Below, piece after piece: positions 1 through 6,878 of a stretch of 64,000 nt of DNA. Position numbers and translations under genes: made by a program. Origin of the DNA: Paenibacillus sp. URB8-2 (GTDB taxonomy: Bacteria; Bacillota; Bacilli; Paenibacillales; Paenibacillaceae); the NCBI RefSeq assembly GCF_013393385.1, contig NZ_AP023239.1:4216001-4280000 (forward strand). The letters are read 5' to 3'. Each line of letters opens with the position of its first letter. Positions within the stretch are counted from its first letter, which is position 1. Below the pieces are notes generated by a model. The model saw nothing but the letters and a program-made list of their open reading frames with translations. It searched no databases and had not been told where the DNA came from.

Positions 1-562
1 CATGCACACGGCTTGGCACGAGATAGTCGCGCGCGCCTTCCGGCGAGCTCTTGGTCAGAATCGGCGTTTCCACGTCGATGAAGCCTTCTCCGTCAAGGAA
101 GTCGCGGAAAATCTTGGCCGCTTTCGAGCGGAGCAGCAGCGTCTTCTGCATTTCTGGACGGCGCAGGTCTAAATAACGGTATTTCAGGCGAAGCGACTCG
201 TCCACTTCGACGCCGTCTTCAATGAAGAACGGAGGGGTCTTGGCCGCGTTCAGCACCTCAATGGCGGTAACGCGTACTTCGATCTCGCCGGTAGGCAGGT
301 TAGGGTTCACGGTTTCCGGGTCGCGCTTGACTACCTGGCCGGTAACCGCAATAACATACTCGCTGCGCGTCTTGTCGGCAATTTCCAGCGCTTCGCCGGA
401 ATAATCCGGGTTGAAGACGGTCTGTACGATTCCGCTGCGGTCGCGAAGATCGATGAACAGCACGCCTCCAAGGTCGCGGCGGGTCTGCACCCAGCCGCTT
501 AATGTTACGGTCTGTCCAATATGTTCCGTCGTCAACTGTCCACAGTTATGGCTTCTTTGCAT
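1..562 (-). CDS. aspS: Aspartyl-tRNA synthetase, N-terminal part (gene runs off the left edge)
   Basis: Charges tRNA-Asp with aspartate in the cytoplasm. The visible 187 codons begin [10 protein letters not shown] and hold the N-terminal OB-fold anticodon-binding domain ([21 protein letters not shown], roughly residues 25-45), followed by the start of the class II catalytic core (RYLDLRR, then [16 protein letters not shown]). The ATG at 562 is preceded by AAAGGGG at 574-580. It lies 64 bases downstream of hisS on the same strand, so both synthetases are probably made from the T-box-controlled hisS transcript. The C-terminal catalytic and insertion domains are outside the window. An AsnRS/AspRS mix-up is unlikely given the QTVTLSGW start, but discrimination class (AspRS versus non-discriminating) cannot be judged from this part. 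Confidence 0.95.
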   Translation of the reverse strand, partial: MQRSHNCGQLTTEHIGQTVTLSGWVQTRRDLGGVLFIDLRDRSGIVQTVFNPDYSGEALEIADKTRSEYVIAVTGQVVKRDPETVNPNLPTGEIEVRVTAIEVLNAAKTPPFFIEDGVEVDESLRLKYRYLDLRRPEMQKTLLLRSKAAKIFRDFLDGEGFIDVETPILTKSSPEGARDYLVPSRVH

Positions 563-626
563 GATATATCATACCCCTTTGTAATTAAAATCTATCTTTC
601 ATTGCCGTTCTGAGCAGACTTTTGGA

Positions 627-1889
627 TCAAGCCTGCTCCGCCAGCACTTCTCCCAGATCTTCCAGTTTAACGGTGCGCTGCTCGCCTGTCGCCATGCTCT
701 TGAGGGCGATTTCCCCGCGCTGCAGCTCTTCCTCGCCAAGAATGGCGGTATAACGCGCCGACATGCGGTCGGCGGATTTCATCTGTGCCTTCATTTTGCG
801 TCCCAGGTAATCCCGCTCCGCCGAGAAGCCTTGGCTGCGCAGAATGAACAGCTGCTTGGTGATTTCGGCTTCCGCCTCTTCGCCGAGCGCTATGAGATAC
901 ACATCCAGCGGCTTGGACGCTTCCAGCTCCACCTTCTGGTTCTCCAGAATAAGCTGAATGCGTTCCAATCCAATGCCGAGACCGACGCCAGGCTGGTCCG
1001 GTCCGCCGATTTCGGCAACCAGGCCGTTATAGCGCCCGCCTCCGCCGACCGTGTCAATGGAGCCGATGCCGGCCGCCTTGTACTCGAACGCCGTGTGTGT
1101 ATAATAATCGAGCCCCCGAACAAGCCGCGTGTTGATGGCATAATCGACGCCCATCGCATCCAGATGCGCCCGCACCTTGGCGAAGTGAACCGTGCACTCT
1201 TCATCCAGACTGTCCAAGATGGACGGGGCATCGACGAATTTCGCCTGATCAACCTTGCAGTCCAGCACGCGCAGCGGGTTGCGCTCCATGCGCCGCTGGC
1301 AGTCGCTGCACAGGCTGTCCTTCATCGGACGCAGGAAGCCGAGCAGCTTCTCCCGGTATGCGGCCCGGCTTGGAATATTGCCGACCGAATTAATCTCGAC
1401 CCGCACGCCGCTGAGGCCAAGGTCCTTGCAGAACTGGTAACCGAGCGAAATAACTTCTGCATCGATCGCCGGATCGACCGCGCCGAACGCTTCCACGCCG
1501 AACTGGTGAAACTGGCGGTATCTTCCAGCCTGCGGACGCTCATAGCGGAACATCGGACCGATGTAATAGAGCTTGCTGACATCCGGTTCTCCGTACAGCT
1601 TGTTCTGTACGTAAGCGCGGACGACGCCGGCCGTCCCTTCCGGACGCAGCGCCAGATCCCGGTCCCCCTTGTCTTTGAAGGTGTACATCTCGCCTTCCAC
1701 GATATCGGTCGTCTCTCCGACGCCTCTTTCGAACAGCTCCGTATGCTCGAACATCGGGGTCCGGATTTCACGATAGTTGAAGCGCCGGCACAAATCTCTG
1801 GCTTTCTCTTCAACGAACTGCCATCTTTCCACCGCGCCTGGCAACACATCCTGCGTGCCAGTCGGCTTCTCAAATCTTTCTTTAGCCAC
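627..1889 (-). CDS. hisS: Histidyl-tRNA synthetase
   Basis: Class II synthetase that charges tRNA-His. The 420-residue length is normal. Visible: motif 2 around residues 113-129 (FRYERPQAGRYRQFHQ), the histidine-specific LVRGLDYYT loop at 256-264, motif 3 GIGLER at 305-310, and a C-terminal anticodon-binding domain from about 330. The start is GTG (1889), with AGGAGGGATC about 6 bases upstream; no better ATG exists. A T-box leader lies directly upstream and aspS directly downstream, so it heads a hisS-aspS operon that should be induced when a cognate tRNA is uncharged. Confidence 0.97.
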   Translation of the reverse strand: MAKERFEKPTGTQDVLPGAVERWQFVEEKARDLCRRFNYREIRTPMFEHTELFERGVGETTDIVEGEMYTFKDKGDRDLALRPEGTAGVVRAYVQNKLYGEPDVSKLYYIGPMFRYERPQAGRYRQFHQFGVEAFGAVDPAIDAEVISLGYQFCKDLGLSGVRVEINSVGNIPSRAAYREKLLGFLRPMKDSLCSDCQRRMERNPLRVLDCKVDQAKFVDAPSILDSLDEECTVHFAKVRAHLDAMGVDYAINTRLVRGLDYYTHTAFEYKAAGIGSIDTVGGGGRYNGLVAEIGGPDQPGVGLGIGLERIQLILENQKVELEASKPLDVYLIALGEEAEAEITKQLFILRSQGFSAERDYLGRKMKAQMKSADRMSARYTAILGEEELQRGEIALKSMATGEQRTVKLEDLGEVLAEQA

Positions 1890-1935
1890 AGCTGATCCCT
1901 CCTGAAAGTACCCTTGACCACTTTGAAAATTCCAT

Positions 1936-1978
1936 AAAAAATCCCCCGCCCTGTTTGATCAACAGGGACGAGGGATTA
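1936..1978 (-). terminator. Leader terminator of the hisS T-box
   Basis: On the minus strand AATCCC(T)CGTCCCTGTT, loop GATC, then AAACAGGGCGGGGGATT is followed by a T run. It ends the T-box leader about 45 bases before the hisS start, and would be displaced by the antiterminator formed around the conserved T-box sequence at 1997-2008. Confidence 0.85.
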
Positions 1979-2285
1979 TCGCTAACGATCTTCACCCGTG
2001 GTACCACCCACATTCCAGCCGGAAACTCGAAGTTTCTGACCGCTCCAAGCGGTTAACGCCCGCCTACGCGCAAAACGGCTACTGACGCGGACATCCGCCG
2101 CTGTTCGCCGTGCGTTCTCGGGGAGGTCATTCATTCGCTCATCAACAGAATCCTTGCAGCCAAGCTGAATATTTACGTTGACCTCTTCAGAAGGCAGGTA
2201 AAATTCAACGATGGGATTCCTCTCTGGGGTTGTGGGGGTCGAATTACTGGGTCCCGTCATCAAAACATAATATTAAACCGTATAT
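1936..2285 (-). promoter_or_regulatory. T-box leader controlling hisS-aspS
   Basis: The minus strand carries the hallmark GGTGGTACCACG (1997-2008) about 20 bases before an intrinsic terminator, preceded by roughly 270 bases of structured leader and a sigma-A-type promoter at 2292-2320. This is the standard layout of a tRNA-sensing T-box attenuator: uncharged tRNA pairs with the UGGN-type bulge and permits readthrough into hisS. I could not place the specifier codon with confidence by eye; a His (CAC) or Asp (GAC) codon would be expected. An apparent reading frame at 1982-2263 is only the leader. Confidence 0.9.
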
Positions 2286-2291
2286 TGTTAG

Positions 2292-2320
2292 ATTCTACTG
2301 AACCACTGCGCTAAAGTCAA
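2292..2320 (-). promoter_or_regulatory. Sigma-A promoter of the hisS leader
   Basis: Minus strand TTGACT (2315-2320), 17-base spacer, TAGAAT (2292-2297). Transcription would start near 2285, at the beginning of the T-box leader. Confidence 0.75.
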
Positions 2321-2334
2321 GGGAAGGAATCGCC

Positions 2335-2784
2335 TCAGCATAAATATTGTTCTTCGATTTCTCCAATCATTCCGACCCGGTCCACATGCCTGCCGCCTTC
2401 AAACTCCGCTTCCAGCCAGCATTTGACGATCATCTTGGCAAGTTCGCCGCCGATCACCCGGGACCCGAAAGCGAGAATATTTGTATTGTTATGCCGCTTG
2501 GACATCTGCGCGGTGTACGGCTCGCTGCACACTACCGCCCGAATCCCTCTTACTTTATTCGCAGCGATGGAAATGCCGACGCCCGTTCCGCAAATCAGAA
2601 TTCCCGCGTCCACCTGCCCGCCGATTAGCGCTTCGGCCACCAGTTTAGCGTATTTCGGATAATCGGTTCTTTCGGCGCTGTGCGGCCCGTAATCGATGAG
2701 CTCATGTCCCAGCTCTTCGACGTACGCCGAAATAATCGGCTTCAATTCGAATCCTATATGGTCGCTGGCGATGGCGATTTTCAT
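2335..2784 (-). CDS. rpiB: RpiB/LacAB-family sugar-phosphate isomerase (ribose-5-P isomerase B or allose-6-P isomerase)
   Basis: Interconverts aldose and ketose phosphates. Numbered from the ATG at 2784 the protein has 149 residues with the family's SDH (7-9), DYP (41-43), catalytic Cys in ICGTGVG (Cys65, Thr67), HNN (98-100) and Arg132. The ATG at 2784 is chosen over an upstream GTG because GGGAG lies 8 bases before it; it forms an ATGA overlap with the alsE stop. RpiB enzymes can act on ribose-5-P or, as AlsB, on allose-6-P. The coupling to an AlsE-type epimerase makes the allose/allulose role plausible (inference), but a kinase and a sugar transporter are missing here. Confidence 0.85.
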   Translation of the reverse strand: MKIAIASDHIGFELKPIISAYVEELGHELIDYGPHSAERTDYPKYAKLVAEALIGGQVDAGILICGTGVGISIAANKVRGIRAVVCSEPYTAQMSKRHNNTNILAFGSRVIGGELAKMIVKCWLEAEFEGGRHVDRVGMIGEIEEQYLC

Positions 2785-3455
2785 CGGCTGCACTCCCGTT
2801 CTTTGGTTTTTAATCGGTCAATAATTTCCCGGTAAGACTCCCCCCTGCCAAACAAAGTAGAAGTGCCCAGCACAAAGCCTTCAACCCCGTATTGAGTGAG
2901 CTCGGATATTTTCTCCTCTGAAATGGCACCGTCAACGACAATAACAAACCCGCAGTGATTCCGCGACTTGTACTCATTCAATCCTTTGATCTTGTCATCC
3001 ACATAGGGCAGATATTTTTGACCGGCGAATCCGGGGTTAACCGTCATGACCAGCACATAATCGACCAGGCTCAGCAAAGCTTCGACGGCCGCGATGGAAG
3101 TACCCGGATTGATGGCGATCCCGGCTCTTACCCCGTTAGCGTGTATGCGGTCAATAGTGCGAGTCGGATGCATGTCGGATTCCGGATGAAAATAAATAAT
3201 ATCGGCGCCTTTTTGCGAAAACATATCGATATGGGCGGAGGGATTGTCAATCATTAAATGAACGTCTACCGGCTTGCTCGTCTGCTTGCGGATATATTCA
3301 AAATCCTGGAGACCCATGCCGAAGTTCGGAACGAATTTCCCGTCCATAATATCAATATGATACACATCCACATCCGCCTTATCCAAAGCGGCCACCTCAT
3401 CTTCCAGAGAACGAAAGTCGGCGCACATCATCGAAGGACACAGCAGCTTGCTCAT
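2781..3455 (-). CDS. alsE: D-allulose-6-phosphate 3-epimerase-like protein (RPE family)
   Basis: TIM-barrel ribulose-phosphate-3-epimerase family, 224 residues. Metal/catalytic elements are visible: HIDIMDG (33-39), DVHLM (64-68), and VVDGAI near 173. The strand-6 motif reads MTVNPGFAGQ (137-146), as in AlsE, where housekeeping Rpe has MSVNPGFGGQ; the CP.MMCAD start also fits AlsE. I therefore favour epimerisation of allulose-6-P to fructose-6-P, though ribulose-5-P activity cannot be excluded. ATG at 3455 is preceded by AAAGGGG. It is translationally coupled to rpiB by an ATGA overlap and sits 41 bases downstream of a lacI-type gene, with a palindromic operator between them. Confidence 0.8.
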   Translation of the reverse strand: MSKLLCPSMMCADFRSLEDEVAALDKADVDVYHIDIMDGKFVPNFGMGLQDFEYIRKQTSKPVDVHLMIDNPSAHIDMFSQKGADIIYFHPESDMHPTRTIDRIHANGVRAGIAINPGTSIAAVEALLSLVDYVLVMTVNPGFAGQKYLPYVDDKIKGLNEYKSRNHCGFVIVVDGAISEEKISELTQYGVEGFVLGTSTLFGRGESYREIIDRLKTKERECSR

Positions 3456-3473
3456 CGCAATCCCCTTTCTTGG

Positions 3474-3487
3474 AGTAAACGATTACT
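3474..3487. promoter_or_regulatory. Predicted LacI-family operator before alsE
   Basis: Near-palindrome AGTAAACGATTACT between lacI and alsE. It matches the site AGTAATCGATTACC at 4540-4553 upstream of lacI at 12 of 14 positions, and has the central CG typical of LacI/GalR operators. It lies 19 bases before the alsE start. Confidence 0.6.
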
Positions 3488-3496
3488 CTTTCATTT

Positions 3497-4507
3497 TTAT
3501 GTGGTCTTCCTTTCCACCAAACTGACCGGCACGATCTGATGCCTTTCGATGCTTCCCGGAACGCCGTCAATCATATCAAGAAGAATCCGGCATGCTTTAT
3601 TGGCCAATGAAGCTTTATCCTGATTGATCGTAGTAATCGGAGGGTCGCAGTATTGAGAAATCAAATTGTTGTCGAACCCGACGATTTTAACCTGCTCAGG
3701 CACTTTATATCCCGTCTCTTGAATAAAAAGCAGCGCCCCGAGAGCCAGCCAGTCATTGGTGGCGAAAATCCCGTCAAAGGGGACACCGGCATCAACCAGG
3801 CCTTGAATGGCCTCCTTGGCTGCCTCAAGGCTGCTTTTTTTCGGATCAGTGTACACGATTCGTTCATCTTTTACGGGAAGACCGGCTCCGGCCAGCGCGT
3901 CTTTGTAACCTTTCAAACGTTCATTCACAGACGACAGATTGTTTTTCTTGGTCAGCAGAACAATCTCTGCGCAGCCCTTTTCAATCAGCTTATGCGTGGC
4001 CAGCCGGCCGCCTTCATAGTGGTCGGACTCGACAAAAGCCACGTTGGTATCCATTTTCGGACGACGGTCGATGCAGACGGTGGGCACTTTCCGTTTCAGA
4101 ATATCCGTGGGCACTTCCTCCTGGCCGGAGATGCAGACCAAACCGTCCACCATTTTGCCGTCCAGCGTCTTCAGATATTCTTTCTCTTTCTTCGCGTCCT
4201 TGGCCGTGTTGCATATGATGGTGGAATAACCTTCTTCGAAAAAGAAACTTTCGATCTCCAGCACGACCGCTGCAAAAAATTCGTTGCTGATATCCGGAAC
4301 CAGAACGCCGATCGTTTGGGATTTGTTCATGCGCAAGCTTTTGGCGATGCTGTTCGTTTCATATTGGTGCTCTTGAATTATTTTCAGCACCTTATCCCGC
4401 GTCTCGTTCGAGAATCTGCCGTTATCGTTGATCACGCGGGATACCGTCGCTACCGAAACACCGCTTAAACGGGCAATTTCCTTGATTGAGATTTGACCGT
4501 TCTTCAT
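3497..4507 (-). CDS. LacI/GalR-family transcriptional regulator
   Basis: 336 residues, normal for the family. The N-terminal helix-turn-helix is clear (ISIKEIARLSGVSVATVSRV, about 6-25), followed by the hinge helix region (QHQYETNSIAKSLR.. near 48-60) and a periplasmic-binding-protein-like effector domain starting IGVLVPDISNEFFA. The ligand is not evident; given the downstream alsE-rpiB pair, a sugar or sugar phosphate such as allose, allulose or ribose is likely (inference). Its promoter (4568-4596) carries a matching operator just downstream of the start site, so it very probably represses itself and the two enzyme genes. Confidence 0.92.
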   Translation of the reverse strand: MKNGQISIKEIARLSGVSVATVSRVINDNGRFSNETRDKVLKIIQEHQYETNSIAKSLRMNKSQTIGVLVPDISNEFFAAVVLEIESFFFEEGYSTIICNTAKDAKKEKEYLKTLDGKMVDGLVCISGQEEVPTDILKRKVPTVCIDRRPKMDTNVAFVESDHYEGGRLATHKLIEKGCAEIVLLTKKNNLSSVNERLKGYKDALAGAGLPVKDERIVYTDPKKSSLEAAKEAIQGLVDAGVPFDGIFATNDWLALGALLFIQETGYKVPEQVKIVGFDNNLISQYCDPPITTINQDKASLANKACRILLDMIDGVPGSIERHQIVPVSLVERKTT

Positions 4508-4539
4508 TTGTATCTTCCTATCCCTTCGAAATTTATAAG

Positions 4540-4553
4540 AGTAATCGATTACC
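4540..4553. promoter_or_regulatory. Predicted LacI-family operator before lacI
   Basis: AGTAATCGATTACC, containing the perfect palindrome GTAATCGATTAC (4541-4552). It sits at about +8 to +21 of the predicted lacI transcript, a roadblock position suited to autorepression. Confidence 0.65.
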
Positions 4554-4567
4554 CATTCGATAGTTAA

Positions 4568-4596
4568 ATCATAGCACCCTTTGATAACGCTGTCAA
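4568..4596 (-). promoter_or_regulatory. Sigma-A promoter of lacI-alsE-rpiB
   Basis: Minus strand TTGACA (4591-4596), 17-base spacer, TATGAT (4568-4573): close to consensus. The operator at 4540-4553 lies immediately downstream. Confidence 0.8.
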
Positions 4597-4644
4597 AAAA
4601 AATTCAAGAAGCACATTCCCTTGTCTTTTTCAAAATCCATAAGA

Positions 4645-4742
4645 AGAAACGGCTTCGCCGTCCTCTGGAAGAGGAAGGCATCCGTTTCTCGTAAAAATAT
4701 CAGGTTAAGGATAAGCGCGAAGCTTATACTTTCTGATATTTC
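4645..4742 (+). repeat. Two-hairpin dispersed element, copy 1
   Basis: Hairpin I: arms AGAAACGG (4645-4652) and CCGTTTCT (4682-4689), with inner stem TCCTCT/AGAGGA. Hairpin II: arms AAATATCAG (4695-4703) and CTGATATTT (4733-4741), with inner stem ATAAGC/GCTTAT. A second copy with the same order, spacing and inner stems lies on the minus strand at 37894-37991, and the arms differ by paired changes. No protein is supported here. The rest of the gap 4597-4972 holds two terminator-like hairpins and a short palindrome AGTAATATTACT at 4845-4856. Confidence 0.75.
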
Positions 4743-4748
4743 AAAAAA

Positions 4749-4775
4749 ATGACCTGCAGCCGATTGCTGCAGGTC
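4749..4775 (-). terminator. Intrinsic terminator (minus strand)
   Basis: Perfect 10-bp stem GACCTGCAGC/GCTGCAGGTC with loop of 5, followed on the minus strand by ATTTTTTT. It is the second stop signal below the gene at 4973-5401. Confidence 0.7.
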
Positions 4776-4899
4776 CAACGTTATATATTATAAAAAAGGG
4801 GGTCATGGCTTTATTATAAACACAATATATTAAGCGATCATGATAGTAATATTACTCTTATATTACAGAAAAGAAAGCGTTTTATTTTCCTTGGATTAC

Positions 4900-4935
4900 A
4901 AAAGCCTCCTTCGCCATTAAGGCGCAGGGGCTTTT
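4900..4935 (-). terminator. Terminator of the hypothetical gene at 4973-5401
   Basis: Stem AAAAGCC.CC(T)..CGCC paired with GGCG..AGG.GGCTTTT around loop ATTAA, with one bulge and one mismatch. The A- and T-ended arms would let it work in both directions. Confidence 0.65.
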
Positions 4936-4972
4936 ATAAGTAAAACATTTTGCAGGCATGATGCCTAAGCTT

Positions 4973-5401
4973 TTAATCAAAAATTTCGACATAGGCATTT
5001 TTGCTCCGCAGGGTATGAACCACCGCGTTGAAATCCTCATCGCTCGCTTTGATCTCCATGACATAATGCAAATGATCCAAATCTCCGCCTGAGTACATCC
5101 GGTCCGCACGAAGATCATCCGTGCCAAGGGAATCATCGCCACTCAGCGGCGCTCTGCCGGCGTTATTGTCCACCGTAACCACCGGCACGGCCGCTGGGGC
5201 AGCACCGAAGGCTGCAAAGGTAGAGCCGCTTCCCGCCAAATTATTCGGCGGCATTAGAGGAAGTAGCAACCGCCTGTCTTCCCCCAAAGGATCGGTTAAC
5301 GCCCCTACGTCCAGCCCTTCCACATCAAACGAAAGCAGCGCCGTCTTGGCGCCTTCCGCTTCGTCTTCCGTTCTGAAGTAAGCCTGAATCCGTTTGGTCA
5401 T
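4973..5401 (-). CDS. Hypothetical protein, 142 residues
   Basis: Not recognised with certainty. ATG at 5401 follows GGGAGG with 7-8 bases spacing, a terminator follows the stop, and codon use looks like its neighbours, so it is very likely a real single gene. The N-terminus (KRIQAYFRTEDEAEGAKTAL) and the C-terminus (HYVMEIKASDEDFNAVVHTL) each look like half of a small alpha/beta fold of the kind found in YflT-like stress proteins. They are separated by a Gly/Ala/Pro-rich, probably flexible stretch (about 50-85). It has no signal peptide or membrane segment. Function unknown; a YflT-type general stress role is only a guess. Confidence 0.7.
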   Translation of the reverse strand: MTKRIQAYFRTEDEAEGAKTALLSFDVEGLDVGALTDPLGEDRRLLLPLMPPNNLAGSGSTFAAFGAAPAAVPVVTVDNNAGRAPLSGDDSLGTDDLRADRMYSGGDLDHLHYVMEIKASDEDFNAVVHTLRSKNAYVEIFD

Positions 5402-5438
5402 TCTTATCGCCTCCCTTAATTAACTTAGGGTGATGCGC

Positions 5439-5963
5439 TTATTGGGTCACTTTGACTTGGAGCGCCTGCAACAATTCACGCACAAAGGCGGGCTCGTCTT
5501 TCGGTGTGCGCGACGTGATATAATTGCCGTCCACAACGACTTCTTCGTCCTTGAACTTCGCACCCGCATTGACCATATCGTCTTTCAGCGGCGGATAGGA
5601 CGTAATGGTGCGGCCTTTCAACAGGCCCGCGCTGATCAGGATTTGCGGTCCATGACAGATAGCCGCGATCGGCTTGCCGGCGCTGTCCGCTTCCTTCACG
5701 AATTTGACAATATCGGCATCCGAACGCAGCCCTTCCGGCGAGGAACCGCCAGGAATAACAACGGCGTCATAGTCGGCGGCCTTCACTTCGGAAATGGCCT
5801 TGTCGGCCGTATAAGAGGCTACGCCCTTTTTGCCTTTGAGCATCTCGCCCTTTTTCAATCCAATAATATCGGCCTCATGTCCGGCTCCTTTAACCGCATC
5901 GTAAGGAACCTTCATTTCGGAATCTTCAAATTGAGCGGCAAGCAGAAAAGCAACTTTACTCAT
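5439..5963 (-). CDS. DJ-1/PfpI-family protein (type 1 glutamine amidotransferase fold)
   Basis: 174 residues. The nucleophile elbow AICHGP places Cys103-His104 as the catalytic pair, with an acidic residue in QFEDSE (11-16) as the third member. VVIPGGSSPEGLR (68-80) is the usual loop over the active site. The family includes PfpI/YraA/YfkM-type general stress proteins with proposed deglycase or protease activity; the true substrate is not determined by sequence. ATG at 5963 is preceded by GAAGGGAG. It is a stand-alone gene, about 450 bases from dtd. Confidence 0.88.
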   Translation of the reverse strand: MSKVAFLLAAQFEDSEMKVPYDAVKGAGHEADIIGLKKGEMLKGKKGVASYTADKAISEVKAADYDAVVIPGGSSPEGLRSDADIVKFVKEADSAGKPIAAICHGPQILISAGLLKGRTITSYPPLKDDMVNAGAKFKDEEVVVDGNYITSRTPKDEPAFVRELLQALQVKVTQ

Positions 5964-6071
5964 TGTAAAATATTCTCCCTTCTGTTGTTCTTGGTCTCGT
6001 AGTCATATTACCCGAAATCGGCGTCTTTCTAACCGAATATCGAAAAAGCCGCCTCTTCTTCGCCCCTTCAC

Positions 6072-6224
6072 TCACGAGCGCGGCAGCAGATTGCGGCTTC
6101 TTCCTTTCAGTACATCCTTGCTGAGCCATTCGGACTCCTTCACGCTTGCGGCGGCTTCCTTGGGGCTTCCGACCGGAAAGGCGGCCAACGTTCTCCAGGC
6201 CCAGGCTTTTGTCGGCTGTCTCAT
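6072..6224 (-). CDS. Possible small protein, 50 residues
   Basis: Between dtd and the PfpI gene, minus strand: starts MRQPTKAWAW, ends NLLPRS. The ATG at 6224 has AGGAG 8 bases upstream, a better initiation signal than any competing frame here. The product is basic, with no membrane segment and no known motif. A longer overlapping frame (5956-6300) lacks a ribosome binding site and has an unnatural Arg/Ser-rich composition. No homology can be claimed; conservation in related genomes would decide. Otherwise the 5964-6323 gap shows nothing. Confidence 0.4.
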   Translation of the reverse strand: MRQPTKAWAWRTLAAFPVGSPKEAAASVKESEWLSKDVLKGRSRNLLPRS

Positions 6225-6323
6225 TTCTAGCGCTCCTTGGTCTTATGCTTGTCGTTCTTCCCTTGAAGTGTGCCCCGACCGCTAACAGCCTATCCAACAT
6301 GATAACCCCGACCCTAAATCAAC

Positions 6324-6373
6324 AAAAAAACGGATGGTCCGAGAACTTATTTTAAGTTCTCAGCCATCCGTTT
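6324..6373 (-). terminator. Terminator of the rel-dtd operon
   Basis: Long stem: AAACGGATGG and GAGAACTT pair with AAGTTCTC and CCATCCGTTT around a short AT loop; on the minus strand a run of T follows. Its outer arms AAACGGATGG/CCATCCGTTT resemble hairpin I of the dispersed element at 4645. Confidence 0.85.
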
Positions 6374-6415
6374 AATATCATACCGCCTCCGGCGACCCGC
6401 TAACCTTAACTGCTT

Positions 6416-6859
6416 CTATCCCCTGCTGTCCAGAATCAGCGTAACCGGTCCCCAATTGATCAAGGACACATCCATCATTGCCCCGAAGACGCCTGTTTCG
6501 ACTTTTAGTCCGGTAGCCGCCAGTTCACGGTTAAAGTAGTCGTAGAGCCGCTCCGCTTCAACCGGCGCAGCCGCTGCCATAAAGTTCGGGCGCCGCCCTT
6601 TGCGGCAGTCGCCATATAACGTAAACTGCGATACGGACAGAATCGATCCGCCCGTATCACTGACGCTGTGATTCATTTTTCCCGCTTCATCCTCAAAAAT
6701 CCGCAGACCGGCGATCTTGCCCACCAAATACATGGCGTCCTGCTCCGTATCTTCATGGGTGACGCCGACAAGAAGCATCAGGCCTTCGCCGATCTCCCCG
6801 GCGGTCTTTCCATCAACTTCGACCCGCGCTTCTTTGCAGCGCTGTACAACCACTTTCAT
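6416..6859 (-). CDS. dtd: D-aminoacyl-tRNA deacylase
   Basis: Hydrolyses D-amino acids (and mischarged Gly) from tRNA as a homodimer. From the ATG at 6859 the protein has 147 residues, the family's usual length. Active-site motifs are SVSQFT (75-80) and the cross-subunit Gly-cisPro motif NWGPVT (135-140). An in-frame GTG nine bases upstream is only two bases from the AGGAG and is rejected. It lies 20 bases after rel, as in many Firmicutes, and the pair shares the terminator at 6324-6373. Confidence 0.95.
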   Translation of the reverse strand: MKVVVQRCKEARVEVDGKTAGEIGEGLMLLVGVTHEDTEQDAMYLVGKIAGLRIFEDEAGKMNHSVSDTGGSILSVSQFTLYGDCRKGRRPNFMAAAAPVEAERLYDYFNRELAATGLKVETGVFGAMMDVSLINWGPVTLILDSRG

Positions 6860-6878
6860 GAATCCCACAACTCCTGAC

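Noticed and set aside
831..1895. 354-codon frame on the plus strand opposite hisS
   Set aside because: Antisense shadow of a highly conserved gene; no ribosome site and unnatural composition. The same holds for the 328-codon frame opposite mreB (52752-53738).
1982..2263. 93-codon open frame before hisS
   Set aside because: It coincides with the T-box leader RNA; the conserved GGTGGTACCACG and terminator explain the sequence.
4593..4778. 61-codon frame in the lacI upstream gap
   Set aside because: It runs through the hairpin element and terminator and has no ribosome site.
4845..4856. Palindrome AGTAATATTACT as a third LacI operator
   Set aside because: It lacks the central CG and the 14-base length shared by the other two sites, and is not next to a promoter I could identify.
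5956..6300. 114-codon frame between the PfpI and dtd genes
   Set aside because: It starts without a ribosome site, is Arg/Ser-rich and overlaps a better small frame at 6072-6224.
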